From positions 1 through 64,000 of the forward strand of contig NZ_AFWJ01000013.1 of NCBI RefSeq assembly GCF_000222685.1: a DNA stretch of 64,000 bases. The letters are read 5' to 3'. The translations under genes were made by a program, and so were the position numbers. Below are positions 34,166-43,922 of the stretch, piece after piece. The notes beneath the pieces were generated by a model. It was not told where the DNA came from. It ran no database searches and saw only the letters and a program-made list of their open reading frames with translations. This stretch comes from Vibrio nigripulchritudo ATCC 27043. Lineage in GTDB: Bacteria > Pseudomonadota > Gammaproteobacteria > Enterobacterales > Vibrionaceae. Position 1 is the first letter of the stretch. Each line of letters starts with the position of its first letter.

Positions 34166-35161
34166 CTATGGCTCTCTCGCCTCTTCTATCCGCTCTTCCA
34201 TATCTGGATGGGTGCTTAACCATTCGGGTATGTCTATCGCAGACTCGTGTAGACGCTCGAAAATCTTCGCCAGCGGCTCACTGCTGCCATGCAAAGTGAT
34301 TAACGAAGCTTTGGCATATTCATCTGCTTCGCGCTCGGCTTCTCTGGAATGACCGCTCTGCATTAAAAACACACCAGCACCGACCATGGTGTCAATCATG
34401 CCGGAACTTTCCCCGGTCAGGAGTGCGACCGTGGCTGATACCAGACTGGAAGAAATCAGCCTTTTCATCACATGCTGATGATGGATATGCCCAAGTTCGT
34501 GAAGCAATATGGCGTCGACCTCTTCATCCGATTCGGCCAGTTCTACCATCTCATCCAGCATGATGATCACACCACCGCTCAGTGCAAACGCATTCGGAAA
34601 GTCACCAGACTTTCGAAACTCTAACTGCGGCTGAAATTTTGTCGGAGGTAAGCTTTGAACCTGAGCGTAAAAACGTTCTCGGATTCGCGCTTGTTCATCT
34701 TCAGATAACTCCGAAGGCAGCAGCCATTCCTCATCAATCGACTTAAGCACATAGTCTGCCAGCGTTTCATGTGCTTCGTCGGGCACCCAATCCACCATTT
34801 GCTGGCTAAACCAGGGAATACCGTGGGTAAAGGTGCCAATCGTGAGCCCGATGATCAGCAAAGCACTCACCAGAATCGCCGTGAGATTGGTCTCTAGCTT
34901 GCCAAGTAGCCCTTTCTTTCCGTGTTTCGTGAGGTACGCATTCACCTCATCCGCTCGCTCTGGCACAAAAAGCCATCCAGATGGAAAGCGAATCTTAGGG
35001 GGAAGTTTACCCGGTGAGGGAGTGACCTCTATGTCGTGGATAGACGCACTCACGATCTGTCCATCCACATGAAGGTACATAAAATCTCGTTGCGATAAAT
35101 CCAGCTCCGCGTCTGATTTCGCGGAGCTGAGAGGTGGATGAGCAATCCCCTTAATACGCAT
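34166..35161 (-). CDS. M48 family zinc metallopeptidase
   Basis: A 331-residue protein. The N-terminal 85 residues contain a small domain not typical of M48; one membrane segment follows (about 92-112). The zinc site is LLHELGHIHHQH (HExxH), with the third ligand in EREADEYA. It should be an inner-membrane peptidase, related to HtpX/BepA-type enzymes. Its start overlaps the stop of the YjgN gene by one base, so the two are coupled. Confidence 0.9.
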   Translation of the reverse strand: MRIKGIAHPPLSSAKSDAELDLSQRDFMYLHVDGQIVSASIHDIEVTPSPGKLPPKIRFPSGWLFVPERADEVNAYLTKHGKKGLLGKLETNLTAILVSALLIIGLTIGTFTHGIPWFSQQMVDWVPDEAHETLADYVLKSIDEEWLLPSELSEDEQARIRERFYAQVQSLPPTKFQPQLEFRKSGDFPNAFALSGGVIIMLDEMVELAESDEEVDAILLHELGHIHHQHVMKRLISSSLVSATVALLTGESSGMIDTMVGAGVFLMQSGHSREAEREADEYAKASLITLHGSSEPLAKIFERLHESAIDIPEWLSTHPDMEERIEEAREP

Positions 35162-36297
35162 TAGCCAATCCCGATATTGACATCAAATGCTTCGGAGATT
35201 TCATCAGAAATCGCTGACTTCATGTCTTGCTCTTCACCTTCAACCACAAGGTTTGACAGGTCACCAATGACATACGTGTTGTCTGCAAGGTATCGGCTGG
35301 TTCGAACCATCACCCATGGTCTTGCAATGCCCAGAGTTACCAGTTGAAGCAGGAAGTTGGTCACGATCAAACCGACGTAACTCCAAGTATCCAGAGTAGA
35401 TTCGAATTTAAACTCATCGTTTTGGTTGTCCGCATCTTTTACGGATAGTTCAGCAAAGGTGTAATTGCGAATTTGTGCCGCTTTATAGGCATTTACTACC
35501 ACACCACCAAAGAAGAGACCGATGTAGATAACAATGATTGAACCGAAGATATTTGCATTGCCAAAGTCAAAGCCCGAGGTAAAGATGGTAGAACCCGCAA
35601 CAACCGCAACCACAGCCCCAATAGCAATCATTACTACCGCGCCAAACAGCATGGCTTTAAGGTAGATCTTCATGTAGTCGCCCAAGGTGTATTCCGCTGA
35701 AAACTGGCGTTTGCCATAGCGATAACCGTTAGCAAAATAGTTCGATATACCGACAGTTACCCAAACAAAAGCAAAAGGGACACTCAGTAGCAAGACCGCC
35801 GCGAGAGGAACAATGCCAAAGTGTATCGACATTGTGCCGAACATGAAGAGTGCAAACACGACCAGACCTCTGCCAAACAGCGCGATATAAGCCTCTTTTA
35901 GTGTGCCCGTAAACGAGAAATGTACGTTGCGGTAACTGGTCATGGCAGCATCAAAACGAGCATTGCTCCACGCTAGCCAAGGCAATATGACCAGAAATGC
36001 GAGTATGAGTACCGATGAAACGATTGGGAAAAATTGGTTTGAGATACTCCAGGCTACAAGACACACCGCCGCAACAATACGTCCTTTTAAGATCTGCATG
36101 GGTTTGGCGTGATATTCAAAGCCATCATTATCTAACTTAGTGTTGCCATAAAAATACTGATTAGTACGCACTTTTGCCCAGGCGGAATAGATTCCGAGCG
36201 TAATCACCGACAAAAGTATATTTACAATCCAAATTCCAAAAAATTCAGAGCCTTCCCCTTCAAATTTGAAAGGGTTCTTTTTGTTTTTATCTTCCAT
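35161..36297 (-). CDS. yjgN: YjgN family (DUF898) inner-membrane protein
   Basis: A 378-residue protein with about eight hydrophobic segments. It has the internal duplication typical of the family: FEGEGSEFFGIWIVNILLSV / ITLGIYSAWAKVRTNQYFYG near the N-terminus and FKFESTLDTWSYVGLIVTNF / VTLGIARPWVMVRTSRYLAD in the second half. Function unknown in any organism. In E. coli yjgN lies near rraB and argI; here it is close to rraB and argF, and it is coupled to an M48 peptidase, suggesting a joint membrane role. Confidence 0.9.
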   Translation of the reverse strand: MEDKNKKNPFKFEGEGSEFFGIWIVNILLSVITLGIYSAWAKVRTNQYFYGNTKLDNDGFEYHAKPMQILKGRIVAAVCLVAWSISNQFFPIVSSVLILAFLVILPWLAWSNARFDAAMTSYRNVHFSFTGTLKEAYIALFGRGLVVFALFMFGTMSIHFGIVPLAAVLLLSVPFAFVWVTVGISNYFANGYRYGKRQFSAEYTLGDYMKIYLKAMLFGAVVMIAIGAVVAVVAGSTIFTSGFDFGNANIFGSIIVIYIGLFFGGVVVNAYKAAQIRNYTFAELSVKDADNQNDEFKFESTLDTWSYVGLIVTNFLLQLVTLGIARPWVMVRTSRYLADNTYVIGDLSNLVVEGEEQDMKSAISDEISEAFDVNIGIG

Positions 36298-36706
36298 AAT
36301 TATCCATTCTGACGTGGCTGCTTTTCGATTGTGAAATGTGGGGCGAAAAGTCAGCGATTTGTTTTGTAGCTAAGTGAAGAAACTTCACGTTTCCTTAAAT
36401 TGATATACAAACACTTACATAAGTGCGTGACTAAAATACCAATATGACGCTTTTTCAGCCACTTACTTGATCACTAAATGCGAGTTAATTTCATGTTTGC
36501 GAACTAGATAGAAGTCTTTTAATTGGAAAAAGCAATCAAAAAACCGAAAACAATCTTCTATGACTATTTAAGGAAAGGACATTTCGTAGCGCTAAAGCCA
36601 CTTGTTCTATCAGAAACTGATCATTAGAACGCGAGCTAAAGAAGAGTCGGATCACAGCTTTTAACTAACGTAATCATGCACCACTTGATCTAGTAATCAT
36701 TGACCA

Positions 36707-36739
36707 TTAAATTTAGTTGCTATTCGCAACTAAATTTAA
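36707..36739. promoter_or_regulatory. Perfect 14-bp palindromic MarR operator candidate
   Basis: TTAAATTTAGTTGC and GCAACTAAATTTAA flank TATTC. It lies eight bases before the ATG of a MarR-domain gene, so the gene very probably represses itself. The remaining 36298-36706 stretch shows no gene. Confidence 0.8.
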
Positions 36740-36747
36740 TCAGCCTT

Positions 36748-37653
36748 ATGAATGTCTCTACTTTACGAACCCTCTCACGCGATCTTGTCCGTCAGCTCGG
36801 CATGTTAGACAAACAGTGCGGTGATGTTGAACTTTCTCCAGTGCAGGCACACTGCCTGATTGAACTGGAACAATGCCCTCTTACGGTTAACCAAGTCGCA
36901 CAAAAGCTTCATGTCGACAAATCCAATGCCAGCCGAACTCTGAAAAGTCTCGCGAGTAAAGAGTGTGTCGAAGTGTCGACCAATAAAGAAGATAAGCGCA
37001 GCATCCTTTATGCACTGACTCCCAAAGGGGAAAAGCAACTTGCTCAGTTGAACCACCAGCAAAACGCACGTTATCAGGCTGCACTGAATCAGCTATCGGC
37101 AGAAGAGAAATCGGTATTACATAAGGCTCTGGAAAGCTACACACGCGCTTTAGAAACAGCCGAAGCAAGCTCTGAACTGACACTTCGCCCTATACGAAAA
37201 AGCGACAATGCGGCGCTGGCAACCATTATTCGTCAGGTATCGGAAGAACATGGGCTGTCTTCCAACGAGGGTTTCAGTGTTGCCGACCCAACGCTTGAGT
37301 TTCTTTACGACACCTACTCTCAGCCTCGCTCTCAATACTGGGTGATTGAGAGTAATGGCAGAGTGATTGGTGGCGGAGGATACGCGCCACTGCAAGGTAA
37401 AGAAGAAGTGTGTGAGTTGCAGAAAATGTACTTTTTGCCAGAAGCAAGGGGAAAAGGTTTATCCAAGACCATCGCTAAAATGGCAATGGAACACGCCAGC
37501 CAGAACGGCTTCTCACAGTGCTATCTGGAAACCACGGCTTGCTTAAAAGCCGCTATTGCTTTGTATGAAAAACTCGGATTTGAACATCTGGATGCTCCGT
37601 GGGGTAATACAGGGCATGATGCCTGCGAAGTGGCTATGGCAAAGGCGATCTAA
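36748..37653 (+). CDS. MarR-GNAT fusion protein
   Basis: The protein has about 301 residues from the ATG at 36748 (MNVSTLRTLSRDLVRQ). Residues about 1-145 form a MarR winged helix (PLTVNQVAQKLHVDKSNASRTLKSL and the wing SVSTNKEDKRSILYALTPKG). Residues about 155-300 are a GNAT acetyltransferase (LRPIRKSDNAAL, YFLPEARGKGLSKTIAKMAM, LETTACLKAAIALYEKLGF). Such fusions are annotated widely, but their substrates are mostly unknown. A near-perfect operator overlaps the translation start region. Confidence 0.9.
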   Translation: MNVSTLRTLSRDLVRQLGMLDKQCGDVELSPVQAHCLIELEQCPLTVNQVAQKLHVDKSNASRTLKSLASKECVEVSTNKEDKRSILYALTPKGEKQLAQLNHQQNARYQAALNQLSAEEKSVLHKALESYTRALETAEASSELTLRPIRKSDNAALATIIRQVSEEHGLSSNEGFSVADPTLEFLYDTYSQPRSQYWVIESNGRVIGGGGYAPLQGKEEVCELQKMYFLPEARGKGLSKTIAKMAMEHASQNGFSQCYLETTACLKAAIALYEKLGFEHLDAPWGNTGHDACEVAMAKAI

Positions 37654-37669
37654 CACTTCAAATATGCCC

Positions 37670-37691
37670 AAGTATCCTCAAGAGGATACTT
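37670..37691. terminator. Hairpin between convergent genes
   Basis: AAGTATCCTC and GAGGATACTT form a 10-bp stem with a two-base gap between the MarR-GNAT and glycoside-hydrolase-like genes. There is no U-run, so termination strength is uncertain. Confidence 0.5.
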
Positions 37692-37696
37692 AGGTG

Positions 37697-38494
37697 CTAA
37701 ACCGGAAAGTGGGTAACGCATAAGTCTTTGCTCAGACCAATTCGCATCTGTTGGCTTTGACCGTCTAGGGCTACGTCCAACTGGTATAAATCCTTGTCGC
37801 TTGGGAAAATCGGGTTGGCATAGCGTGGTGCTTCAACCTGAAACAGCGCTGTGGCGTGATCCGCTCTTACATCAATTGGAATGTGGTAAGTCATTCCGTC
37901 AAACTTCACCGAGGCAGAAATCAGTCCCGCTGCAAATGTTTGATAATAAAGATCAACTTTGAATTCACAGCCGCCGCCGTGGTGCCAGATCTGCTCTGTT
38001 GTAATGTGATCGAGTCTCAGGTGGCGAATAAACTGAAGATAGGGAATCTCCCAGACACCAATTCGTGAATCGGTTTCTACGACAGGTTCCTGATTCAACG
38101 CGCACACTTCCGGTTCTTCTTCCAACAGCCAGTCGTCGTCTTTCTCTAGGAACAAGATCTCAAATCGGTTTCTGCCTGGCTGCAAATAAGGTCGAATGTC
38201 TTTCTTGTATCGGTTTTGTGAACCATCACAATCAAATACGGCAACGCCGTTCACTCTCACTTCTGCGTAGTAATCCACCCCTGCCATCACTAAATCTACC
38301 GCAGGAAAAGCCAGCATCGCATCATCAACGTCGATGTCGTGCATTAAATGCCATTCTTGCTGGCGAATAGATTCTTCAGACAATGATTCTGGCAACACCT
38401 GACTAAGCGGCGCGGGGAAAGTAATGTCATCCTGCGGGATGGAAAGGTCGGTCAGTGGAGAAACCTGCCAAAGACCTGCGAGTGAAAGTTGCAT
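37697..38494 (-). CDS. Glycoside hydrolase family 2 sugar-binding-type protein
   Basis: The protein has about 265 residues. The ATG at 38494 (MQLSLAGLWQVSPLTD) matches where homologous domains begin; frames further upstream lack support. It resembles the N-terminal jelly-roll of GH2 enzymes such as beta-mannosidase (VDYYAEVRVNGVAVFDCDG, RYKKDIRPYLQPGRNRFEILF). The catalytic barrel is absent, so it is a stand-alone beta-sandwich. It may bind carbohydrate; enzyme activity is unlikely. No signal peptide. Confidence 0.7.
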   Translation of the reverse strand: MQLSLAGLWQVSPLTDLSIPQDDITFPAPLSQVLPESLSEESIRQQEWHLMHDIDVDDAMLAFPAVDLVMAGVDYYAEVRVNGVAVFDCDGSQNRYKKDIRPYLQPGRNRFEILFLEKDDDWLLEEEPEVCALNQEPVVETDSRIGVWEIPYLQFIRHLRLDHITTEQIWHHGGGCEFKVDLYYQTFAAGLISASVKFDGMTYHIPIDVRADHATALFQVEAPRYANPIFPSDKDLYQLDVALDGQSQQMRIGLSKDLCVTHFPV

Positions 38495-38624
38495 GGATAA
38501 ATTGAGCCAGATCAAGTTTGGGGGCATTATAATGAAAGAAGACACATAATTTCTAATGAAATTTCAATAGTCTGACCAGCACGCGATTTTTGTACATGAA
38601 AAGTCCCCGGTCACAATTCATAAA

Positions 38625-38652
38625 AAACGCCGGCATAAGCCAGCGTTTAAAA
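38625..38652 (-). terminator. Terminator of rraB
   Basis: On the minus strand AACGCTGGC pairs with GCCGGCGTT around TTAT and is followed by TTTT. It lies just downstream of the rraB stop. Confidence 0.75.
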
Positions 38653-38668
38653 TTGGGTGAATTCAACG

Positions 38669-39079
38669 TTATTCTTCGTCGTCTTCAATGTCGTAGGCGG
38701 CATCTTCACCTTCGTAATACGTGCCCCATCCGTCGTAGATGATGTCGTATTTCTCAGCAAGGTTTACCAGCTTTTCTACCTGCTCATCAATGGCTTCTGC
38801 GTTTAGCGCTGACTCCATAGTGGCGTCACAACAAAGCAGCTTGTTGCCGTCTTCGTCTTCCGTTTCTTCAGCTTCAAGCACTTCAAAGCCCATTTTAAAG
38901 GCTTCAACAACGGCTTTTTCCAGCTTGTCGAAATCTTCCGCAAACAGGTGATGTTCAATGTCATAAAGAGCATCGGGCTCACTGCCGTCTTCAAGTAACG
39001 CATTGATGATTTCACGAGTTTCTTCTTTCTGAATCTCAAGTAACTCTTCTACCGATAGGTATTCATCTTGTTGAGACAT
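38669..39079 (-). CDS. rraB: RNase E activity regulator RraB
   Basis: A 136-residue, very acidic protein. It matches Rra[33 protein letters not shown] at the start, a ferredoxin-like middle, and a Glu/Asp-rich end. RraB binds the C-terminal scaffold region of RNase E and changes degradosome composition. In E. coli it lies near argI and yjgN; here argF and yjgN are both close. Start follows GGAGCA-type sequence about seven bases upstream. Confidence 0.93.
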   Translation of the reverse strand: MSQQDEYLSVEELLEIQKEETREIINALLEDGSEPDALYDIEHHLFAEDFDKLEKAVVEAFKMGFEVLEAEETEDEDGNKLLCCDATMESALNAEAIDEQVEKLVNLAEKYDIIYDGWGTYYEGEDAAYDIEDDEE

Positions 39080-39698
39080 TCGCTTGCTCCGCTCTCAAAG
39101 TTATAAAACGCGTGAAATATGGCATGGATCGTAAAAAATTACCACCGACAAACCCATTTCCCGTGCATTTTTTCTGCACTTCAAAATTGACCCTAAGTCA
39201 CATAAACAAAATATTAACAATTGGGTAATGAAATTTTGAAACAGAACAAAGTCAGGTGAAGGTTAAAACGTCAATTTCTGGTTATTCCGCCAAATTATGA
39301 TGCAAATGTGCATAGAGCAGAATGGCGTCAAAATGAATAAAACAAACGCTTTTTATGACATATTGCTCGAATCATGCATCTTCATTCACACCAGCTCATA
39401 CATTCTCATTCGCCTGAGTGAGAGCACGATGAATATTCAGGCATCTGTTCGAATGTAACAACACACCGTTAAACGAAAGTAAAATTTATCAAATTAAAGT
39501 TTTAAAGGCATATATTCCGAAAAAACGCGGTTATCTTCGACATTATCACTATATTACCGACTTGCATCTTGCTCTCATCCTTGCCATAAATGTGAGTCCG
39601 ACCTCATTTTAATGCAGGTCATCCTCTGGCTACCTTCCTGTACTGGAAGACAAATTAAGCCCGAGGATCAGTTATGGATATATAAGAAAGGACACCCA
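39080..39698. promoter_or_regulatory. Long region upstream of arcA
   Basis: This 620-base stretch has no credible gene. It contains two short palindromes, ATGCAAATGTGCAT (39300-39313) and TGAATATTCA (39430-39439). The second resembles fused ArgR half-sites (TGAAT/ATTCA) without the normal spacing. The size suggests complex control of arcA, which in vibrios responds to low oxygen or pH and arginine; I cannot assign a regulator. Confidence 0.35.
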
Positions 39699-40919
39699 AT
39701 GAGTAAGCTGTATGTCGGCTCTGAAGTCGGTCAATTGCGCAGAGTGTTGTTAAATCGTCCCGAGCGCGCACTCACCCACCTTACCCCTTCTAATTGCCAG
39801 GAACTGTTGTTTGATGACGTTCTAGCTGTAGAAGCCGCTGGGGAAGAACACGATACGTTCGCCCAGACTCTGCGAGATCAAGGTGTAGAAGTTCTGTTGC
39901 TGCACGATCTTCTGGTCGAGACACTTGCCGTACCTGAAGCGAGAACATGGCTGCTGAATACTCAGATTTCTGACTTTAGATACGGTCCTACTTTTGCTCG
40001 TGAGCTGCGTAGCTACCTGAGTGAAATGGATGACGAACATCTCGCAACCGTATTGCTGGGTGGTTTAGCCTATTCAGAGTTGCCCATCGCTTCTTCTTCC
40101 ATGCTGCCTAAAATGCATCAGCCACTGGATTTTGTGATTGAGCCTTTGCCTAACCATCTGTTTACCCGTGATACCTCTTGCTGGGTATACGGCGGTGTGT
40201 CACTGAACCCTATGATGATGCCTGCGCGCCAACGTGAGACCAACCATCTGCGCGCAATCTATCGTTGGCACCCAGTATTTGCCGGGCAGGATTTTATTAA
40301 GTACTTCGGTAACGAAGATCTGCACTACGACAATGCAAATATTGAAGGTGGCGACGTACTGGTTATTGGTAAAGGCGCGGTTCTGATTGGTATGTCCGAA
40401 CGTACCACTCCTCAAGGGGTAGAAAACCTGGCGGCTGGCTTGTTTGAAACTGGTCAGGCAACGGAAGTGATCGCTATTAATCTGCCGAAACATCGCTCCT
40501 GCATGCACTTAGATACGGTGATGACGCATATGGATGTCGACACGTTCTCCGTTTACCCGGAAATCATGCGAAACGATCTGGAAACCTGGCGTCTTACCCC
40601 TAATGGCGGCAAAGCCATGAACGTTGAGCAAGTTCCTAACTATATCCACGCCGTAGAGCAGGCGCTTGGTCTGGATCAGTTAAAAATCATCACTACAGGT
40701 GGTGACAACTACGAAGCGGAACGTGAACAGTGGAACGATGCCAATAACGTTCTTACGGTGAAACCGGGTGTGGTTGTGGCATATGAGCGCAACGTTTACA
40801 CCAACGAAAAATACGATAAAGCTGGCATTGAAGTTTTAACCATACCTGGCAATGAACTGGGTCGTGGTCGTGGTGGCGCTCGTTGCATGAGCTGCCCAAT
40901 CGAAAGAGATGGAATCTGA
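39699..40919 (+). CDS. arcA: Arginine deiminase
   Basis: A 406-residue enzyme converting arginine to citrulline and ammonia. AAAGGA seven bases upstream supports the ATG at 39699 ([11 protein letters not shown]). Motifs: LNRPERAL at the start, [33 protein letters not shown] with the catalytic His, and the nucleophilic Cys in GGARCMSCP near the end. It is followed after a terminator by ornithine carbamoyltransferase, which can take citrulline onward in the arginine deiminase pathway. No arcC or arcD is adjacent. Confidence 0.95.
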   Translation: MSKLYVGSEVGQLRRVLLNRPERALTHLTPSNCQELLFDDVLAVEAAGEEHDTFAQTLRDQGVEVLLLHDLLVETLAVPEARTWLLNTQISDFRYGPTFARELRSYLSEMDDEHLATVLLGGLAYSELPIASSSMLPKMHQPLDFVIEPLPNHLFTRDTSCWVYGGVSLNPMMMPARQRETNHLRAIYRWHPVFAGQDFIKYFGNEDLHYDNANIEGGDVLVIGKGAVLIGMSERTTPQGVENLAAGLFETGQATEVIAINLPKHRSCMHLDTVMTHMDVDTFSVYPEIMRNDLETWRLTPNGGKAMNVEQVPNYIHAVEQALGLDQLKIITTGGDNYEAEREQWNDANNVLTVKPGVVVAYERNVYTNEKYDKAGIEVLTIPGNELGRGRGGARCMSCPIERDGI

Positions 40920-40965
40920 TATACCCGCTCTCCTTAGCCTGACTAATAATTGGGCTGCTAAACTG

Positions 40966-40998
40966 AAAAGGTTGATGCTATGTGCATCAACCTTTTTT
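40966..40998 (+). terminator. Strong terminator after arcA
   Basis: AAAAGGTTGATGC and GCATCAACCTTTTTTT pair around TATGT. It separates arcA from argF. Confidence 0.9.
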
Positions 40999-41010
40999 TG
41001 ATTACACAAA

Positions 41011-41044
41011 AATAATCATTCACAAAAAGTGAATTTATATGTAT
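41011..41044 (+). promoter_or_regulatory. Candidate tandem ARG boxes before argF
   Basis: AATAATCATTCAC (41011-41023) and GTGAATTTATATGTAT (41029-41044) each keep one well-matched half of the ArgR consensus TGAAT-N4-ATTCA, and together form a larger inverted repeat around ATTCACAAAAAGTGAAT. They lie 40 bases before the argF start, the usual place for ArgR repression. Confidence 0.5.
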
Positions 41045-41084
41045 AAGTAGATTTTAACGCACCGGCAATACCCAAGGAAGATTT

Positions 41085-42086
41085 ATGGCTTTCAATTTAC
41101 GTAATCGCAATTTCCTTAAGCTGCTTGACTATACGCCTAAAGAAATTGAGTTTCTGATTCAGCTGTCGCAGCAACTTAAAGCTGCCAAATACTCAGGCAC
41201 AGAGCAGAAGAAACTGGTCGGCAAGAATATCGCATTAATATTCGAAAAAGCGTCTACCCGTACCCGATGCGCATTTGAAGTCGCGGCGTTCGATCAGGGA
41301 GCCCAGGTTTCTTACATTGGTCCATCTGGCTCTCAGATTGGACACAAAGAATCGATGAAAGATACCGCGCGTGTTCTTGGCAGAATGTACGATGGCATTC
41401 AGTACCGGGGGTTTGGTCAGGACATTGCTGAAGAACTGGGAGCGCACGCAGGTGTACCTGTCTGGAATGGGTTAACCGATGAGTTTCACCCTACTCAGAT
41501 TCTGGCAGACTTCCTGACCATGCTGGAACACAGCAAAGGTAAGCAGCTTCACGAAATCCAATTTGCCTACCTAGGTGATGCCCGTTACAACATGGGTAAT
41601 TCACTACTGGTTGGTGCGGCTAAAATGGGGATGCACTTTACGGTAGTAGCTCCGAAAGCTTACTGGCCAGATGCAGAATTGATTGACGAATGCCAAACCA
41701 TCGCTCAGTCCACGGGTGCTCAACTTCACTTTACAGAAAGCGTAACAGAAGGCGTAAAAGGTGCCGATTTCCTCTACACAGATGTTTGGGTATCGATGGG
41801 TGAAGCACCGGAAGCCTGGGACGAGCGTGTCGCTCAGATGACCCCATACCAGGTAAATACCGAAGTTATGCAGGCAACGGGTAACCCTAATGCCAAGTTC
41901 ATGCACTGTTTGCCAGCCTTCCACAACGATGAAACTGTGATTGGTAAAGAGATCGCGGAGAAGTACGGATTACAAGGCTTAGAGGTAACGGAAGAGGTGT
42001 TTGAATCTGAGCAGTCGATTGTCTTTGATCAGGCAGAAAACCGAATGCACACCATCAAAGCGGTGATGGTAGCGACTCTCGGATAA
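41085..42086 (+). CDS. argF: Ornithine carbamoyltransferase
   Basis: A 333-residue enzyme that joins ornithine and carbamoyl phosphate to give citrulline. The carbamoyl-phosphate motif STRTRCAF (about 56-63), [18 protein letters not shown], the ornithine region [11 protein letters not shown]-type and HCLPAFHND are all present. It could work anabolically (argF) or catabolically with arcA (arcB); the candidate ArgR boxes and separate terminator favour the anabolic role, but both are possible in vibrios. Confidence 0.93.
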   Translation: MAFNLRNRNFLKLLDYTPKEIEFLIQLSQQLKAAKYSGTEQKKLVGKNIALIFEKASTRTRCAFEVAAFDQGAQVSYIGPSGSQIGHKESMKDTARVLGRMYDGIQYRGFGQDIAEELGAHAGVPVWNGLTDEFHPTQILADFLTMLEHSKGKQLHEIQFAYLGDARYNMGNSLLVGAAKMGMHFTVVAPKAYWPDAELIDECQTIAQSTGAQLHFTESVTEGVKGADFLYTDVWVSMGEAPEAWDERVAQMTPYQVNTEVMQATGNPNAKFMHCLPAFHNDETVIGKEIAEKYGLQGLEVTEEVFESEQSIVFDQAENRMHTIKAVMVATLG

Positions 42087-42159
42087 AAACCTGATGTAAT
42101 CGCTTGCGATCACGTTCCTTAGGCGTATAATTCTCCGCAATTTGTCTGAGGAACGATTA

Positions 42160-42249
42160 ATGAAACCAACACTCATCTCTGCTCTAGCGATGATTAAGAA
42201 GCATCAAGGCTTCCCTGTTTTGTTTTATTGTTCCCGTAGTAATTTTTAA
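42160..42249 (+). CDS. pyrL: pyrBI leader peptide
   Basis: A 29-residue frame, [19 protein letters not shown] onward, ends at the TAA at 42247-42249, inside the attenuator. The second half codes over a U-rich stretch ([11 protein letters not shown]). In E. coli UTP level sets RNA polymerase pausing in such a U-rich leader, so that ribosome coupling decides whether the attenuator forms. GAGGAACG precedes the ATG. Confidence 0.8.
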   Translation: MKPTLISALAMIKKHQGFPVLFYCSRSNF

Positions 42250-42276
42250 AGCCTCCCTATTTAGGGGGGCTTTTTT
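42249..42276 (+). terminator. pyrBI attenuator
   Basis: AAGCCTCCC and GGGGGGCTT pair around TATTTA and are followed by TTTT. It lies between the leader frame and pyrB, exactly as in UTP-sensitive pyrBI attenuation. Confidence 0.88.
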
Positions 42277-42302
42277 ATGGCATCACCATAGGGAAGAAGA
42301 TC

Positions 42303-43232
42303 ATGGCGAACTCACTCTATCAAAAGCACATCATCTCCATTTCAGAGCTGTCGCGCGATGAATTGGAACTGATCGTGAAAACCGCGGTTCAGTTAAAGAA
42401 AGAGCCACAACCAGAGCTCATCAAAAACAAAGTCATCGCAAGCTGTTTCTTTGAACCTTCCACTCGTACGCGTCTGTCATTCGAAACAGCGGTACAGCGC
42501 ATTGGTGGAGACGTGATTGGTTTCGACAACGACGGCAACACTTCGCTGGCTAAAAAAGGCGAAACGCTGGCCGATTCTGTTCAGGTTATCTCTTCTTACG
42601 TGGACGCTTTTGTTATGCGTCATCCACAAGAAGGTGCCGCGCGTCTGGCGTCTGAGTTTTCCAATAACGTGCCTGTGATTAACGCTGGCGACGGTGCGAA
42701 CCAGCACCCTACACAGACTTTGCTGGATCTGTTCAGCATTTATGAAACACAGGGTCGCTTAGACAACCTGAATGTCGCGTTTGTAGGCGACCTGAAATAC
42801 GGACGCACGGTTCACTCACTGACTCAGGCTCTGGCAAAATTCGATAACAACCGTTTCTTCTTCATTGCCCCAGAAGCACTGGCGATGCCGGATTACATCT
42901 GTGAAGAACTGGACGACGCAAACATTCAATACAGCCTGCACACCGAAATGGAAAGCGTGGTTCCGGAACTGGACATCCTGTATATGACGCGCGTGCAGAA
43001 AGAGCGCTTCGACGAGTCTGAATATGCTCACATCAAGTCCGCTTACGTTTTAACTGCCGCGACCCTGACTGAAGCGAAAGACAACCTGAAAGTACTTCAC
43101 CCGTTGCCACGCGTGGATGAAATCACCGTCGATGTTGATAAAACGCCGTACGCATACTTCTTCCAGCAAGCAGAAAACGGCGTATATGCCCGTGAAGCGC
43201 TTCTGGCACTTGTTCTTAACGAAACTCTGTAA
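42303..43232 (+). CDS. pyrB: Aspartate carbamoyltransferase catalytic subunit
   Basis: A 309-residue subunit carrying out the first committed step of pyrimidine synthesis, carbamoyl phosphate plus aspartate to carbamoyl aspartate. Motifs: [13 protein letters not shown] (about 49-61), [15 protein letters not shown] with the Ser and Lys of the neighbouring active site, [31 protein letters not shown] and the 240s-loop region [10 protein letters not shown]. It pairs with pyrI 14 bases downstream and follows an attenuator. Confidence 0.97.
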   Translation: MANSLYQKHIISISELSRDELELIVKTAVQLKKEPQPELIKNKVIASCFFEPSTRTRLSFETAVQRIGGDVIGFDNDGNTSLAKKGETLADSVQVISSYVDAFVMRHPQEGAARLASEFSNNVPVINAGDGANQHPTQTLLDLFSIYETQGRLDNLNVAFVGDLKYGRTVHSLTQALAKFDNNRFFFIAPEALAMPDYICEELDDANIQYSLHTEMESVVPELDILYMTRVQKERFDESEYAHIKSAYVLTAATLTEAKDNLKVLHPLPRVDEITVDVDKTPYAYFFQQAENGVYAREALLALVLNETL

Positions 43233-43246
43233 CAGGGAGAATCATC

Positions 43247-43708
43247 ATGGCTAAAGAAACTCAATTGCAAGTTGAAGCAATTCGCAACGGCACAGTGATC
43301 GACCATATCCCTGCGCACATTGGTATTAAAGTGCTTAGACTGTTCGACATGCACAATTCTGAGCAGCGTGTCACCGTTGGTCTGAACCTGCCTTCTTCAG
43401 CACTCGGAGCCAAGGACCTGCTGAAGATTGAGAACGTGTTCATCAATGAAGACCAGGCGCAAAAACTCGCGCTGTACGCACCACACGCGACAGTAAATCA
43501 GATTGAAGAATACAAGGTCGTGAAAAAGCTGGCGCTTTCGTTACCGGAACGTATTCAAGGCGTTTTTGCCTGTCCGAATTCAAACTGTATCTCTAATTTC
43601 GAACCTGTAGACACGGTATTTTCTTTGTTAGAGCGTAATGGTGACGTGAGACTTAAATGTAAATACTGCGAGAAATCCTTCTCACGCGAGATCGTCACCG
43701 AGCTGTAA
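43247..43708 (+). CDS. pyrI: Aspartate carbamoyltransferase regulatory subunit
   Basis: A 153-residue subunit binding CTP and ATP to regulate PyrB. The N-terminal allosteric domain includes [19 protein letters not shown]. The zinc domain has four cysteines in CPNSNC and CKYC near the end (about 110-143). Both parts are of normal length. It is co-transcribed with pyrB and followed by a terminator. Confidence 0.97.
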   Translation: MAKETQLQVEAIRNGTVIDHIPAHIGIKVLRLFDMHNSEQRVTVGLNLPSSALGAKDLLKIENVFINEDQAQKLALYAPHATVNQIEEYKVVKKLALSLPERIQGVFACPNSNCISNFEPVDTVFSLLERNGDVRLKCKYCEKSFSREIVTEL

Positions 43709-43737
43709 TAGCGGCGGTTTAAAGTAGAGAAAACAGA

Positions 43738-43761
43738 AAGCGACCATCAGGTCGCTTTTTT
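43738..43761 (+). terminator. Terminator of pyrBI
   Basis: AAGCGACC and GGTCGCTT pair around ATCA and are followed by TTTT. Confidence 0.9.
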
Positions 43762-43877
43762 GTGTTAACTGCCCTGAATTTAACCAAAATGACGCTTTTC
43801 CAGCTCATCCTGTGCAGATTGAGTAAAGAACAATGATACTGGTTAGAAACGTCTGAAAATTCGCTTGCAGGTGCCCT

Positions 43878-43895
43878 GTTATGTTATTACATTTA
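43878..43895. promoter_or_regulatory. Candidate Zur box
   Basis: On the minus strand this reads AAATGTAATAACATAACA, close to the gammaproteobacterial Zur consensus AAATGTTATANTATAACATTT. It lies 28 bases before the first gene of the zinc operon, where Zur would repress under zinc-replete conditions. Confidence 0.6.
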
Positions 43896-43922
43896 GCCCT
43901 TTATCGATAACGCCAGAATTCA

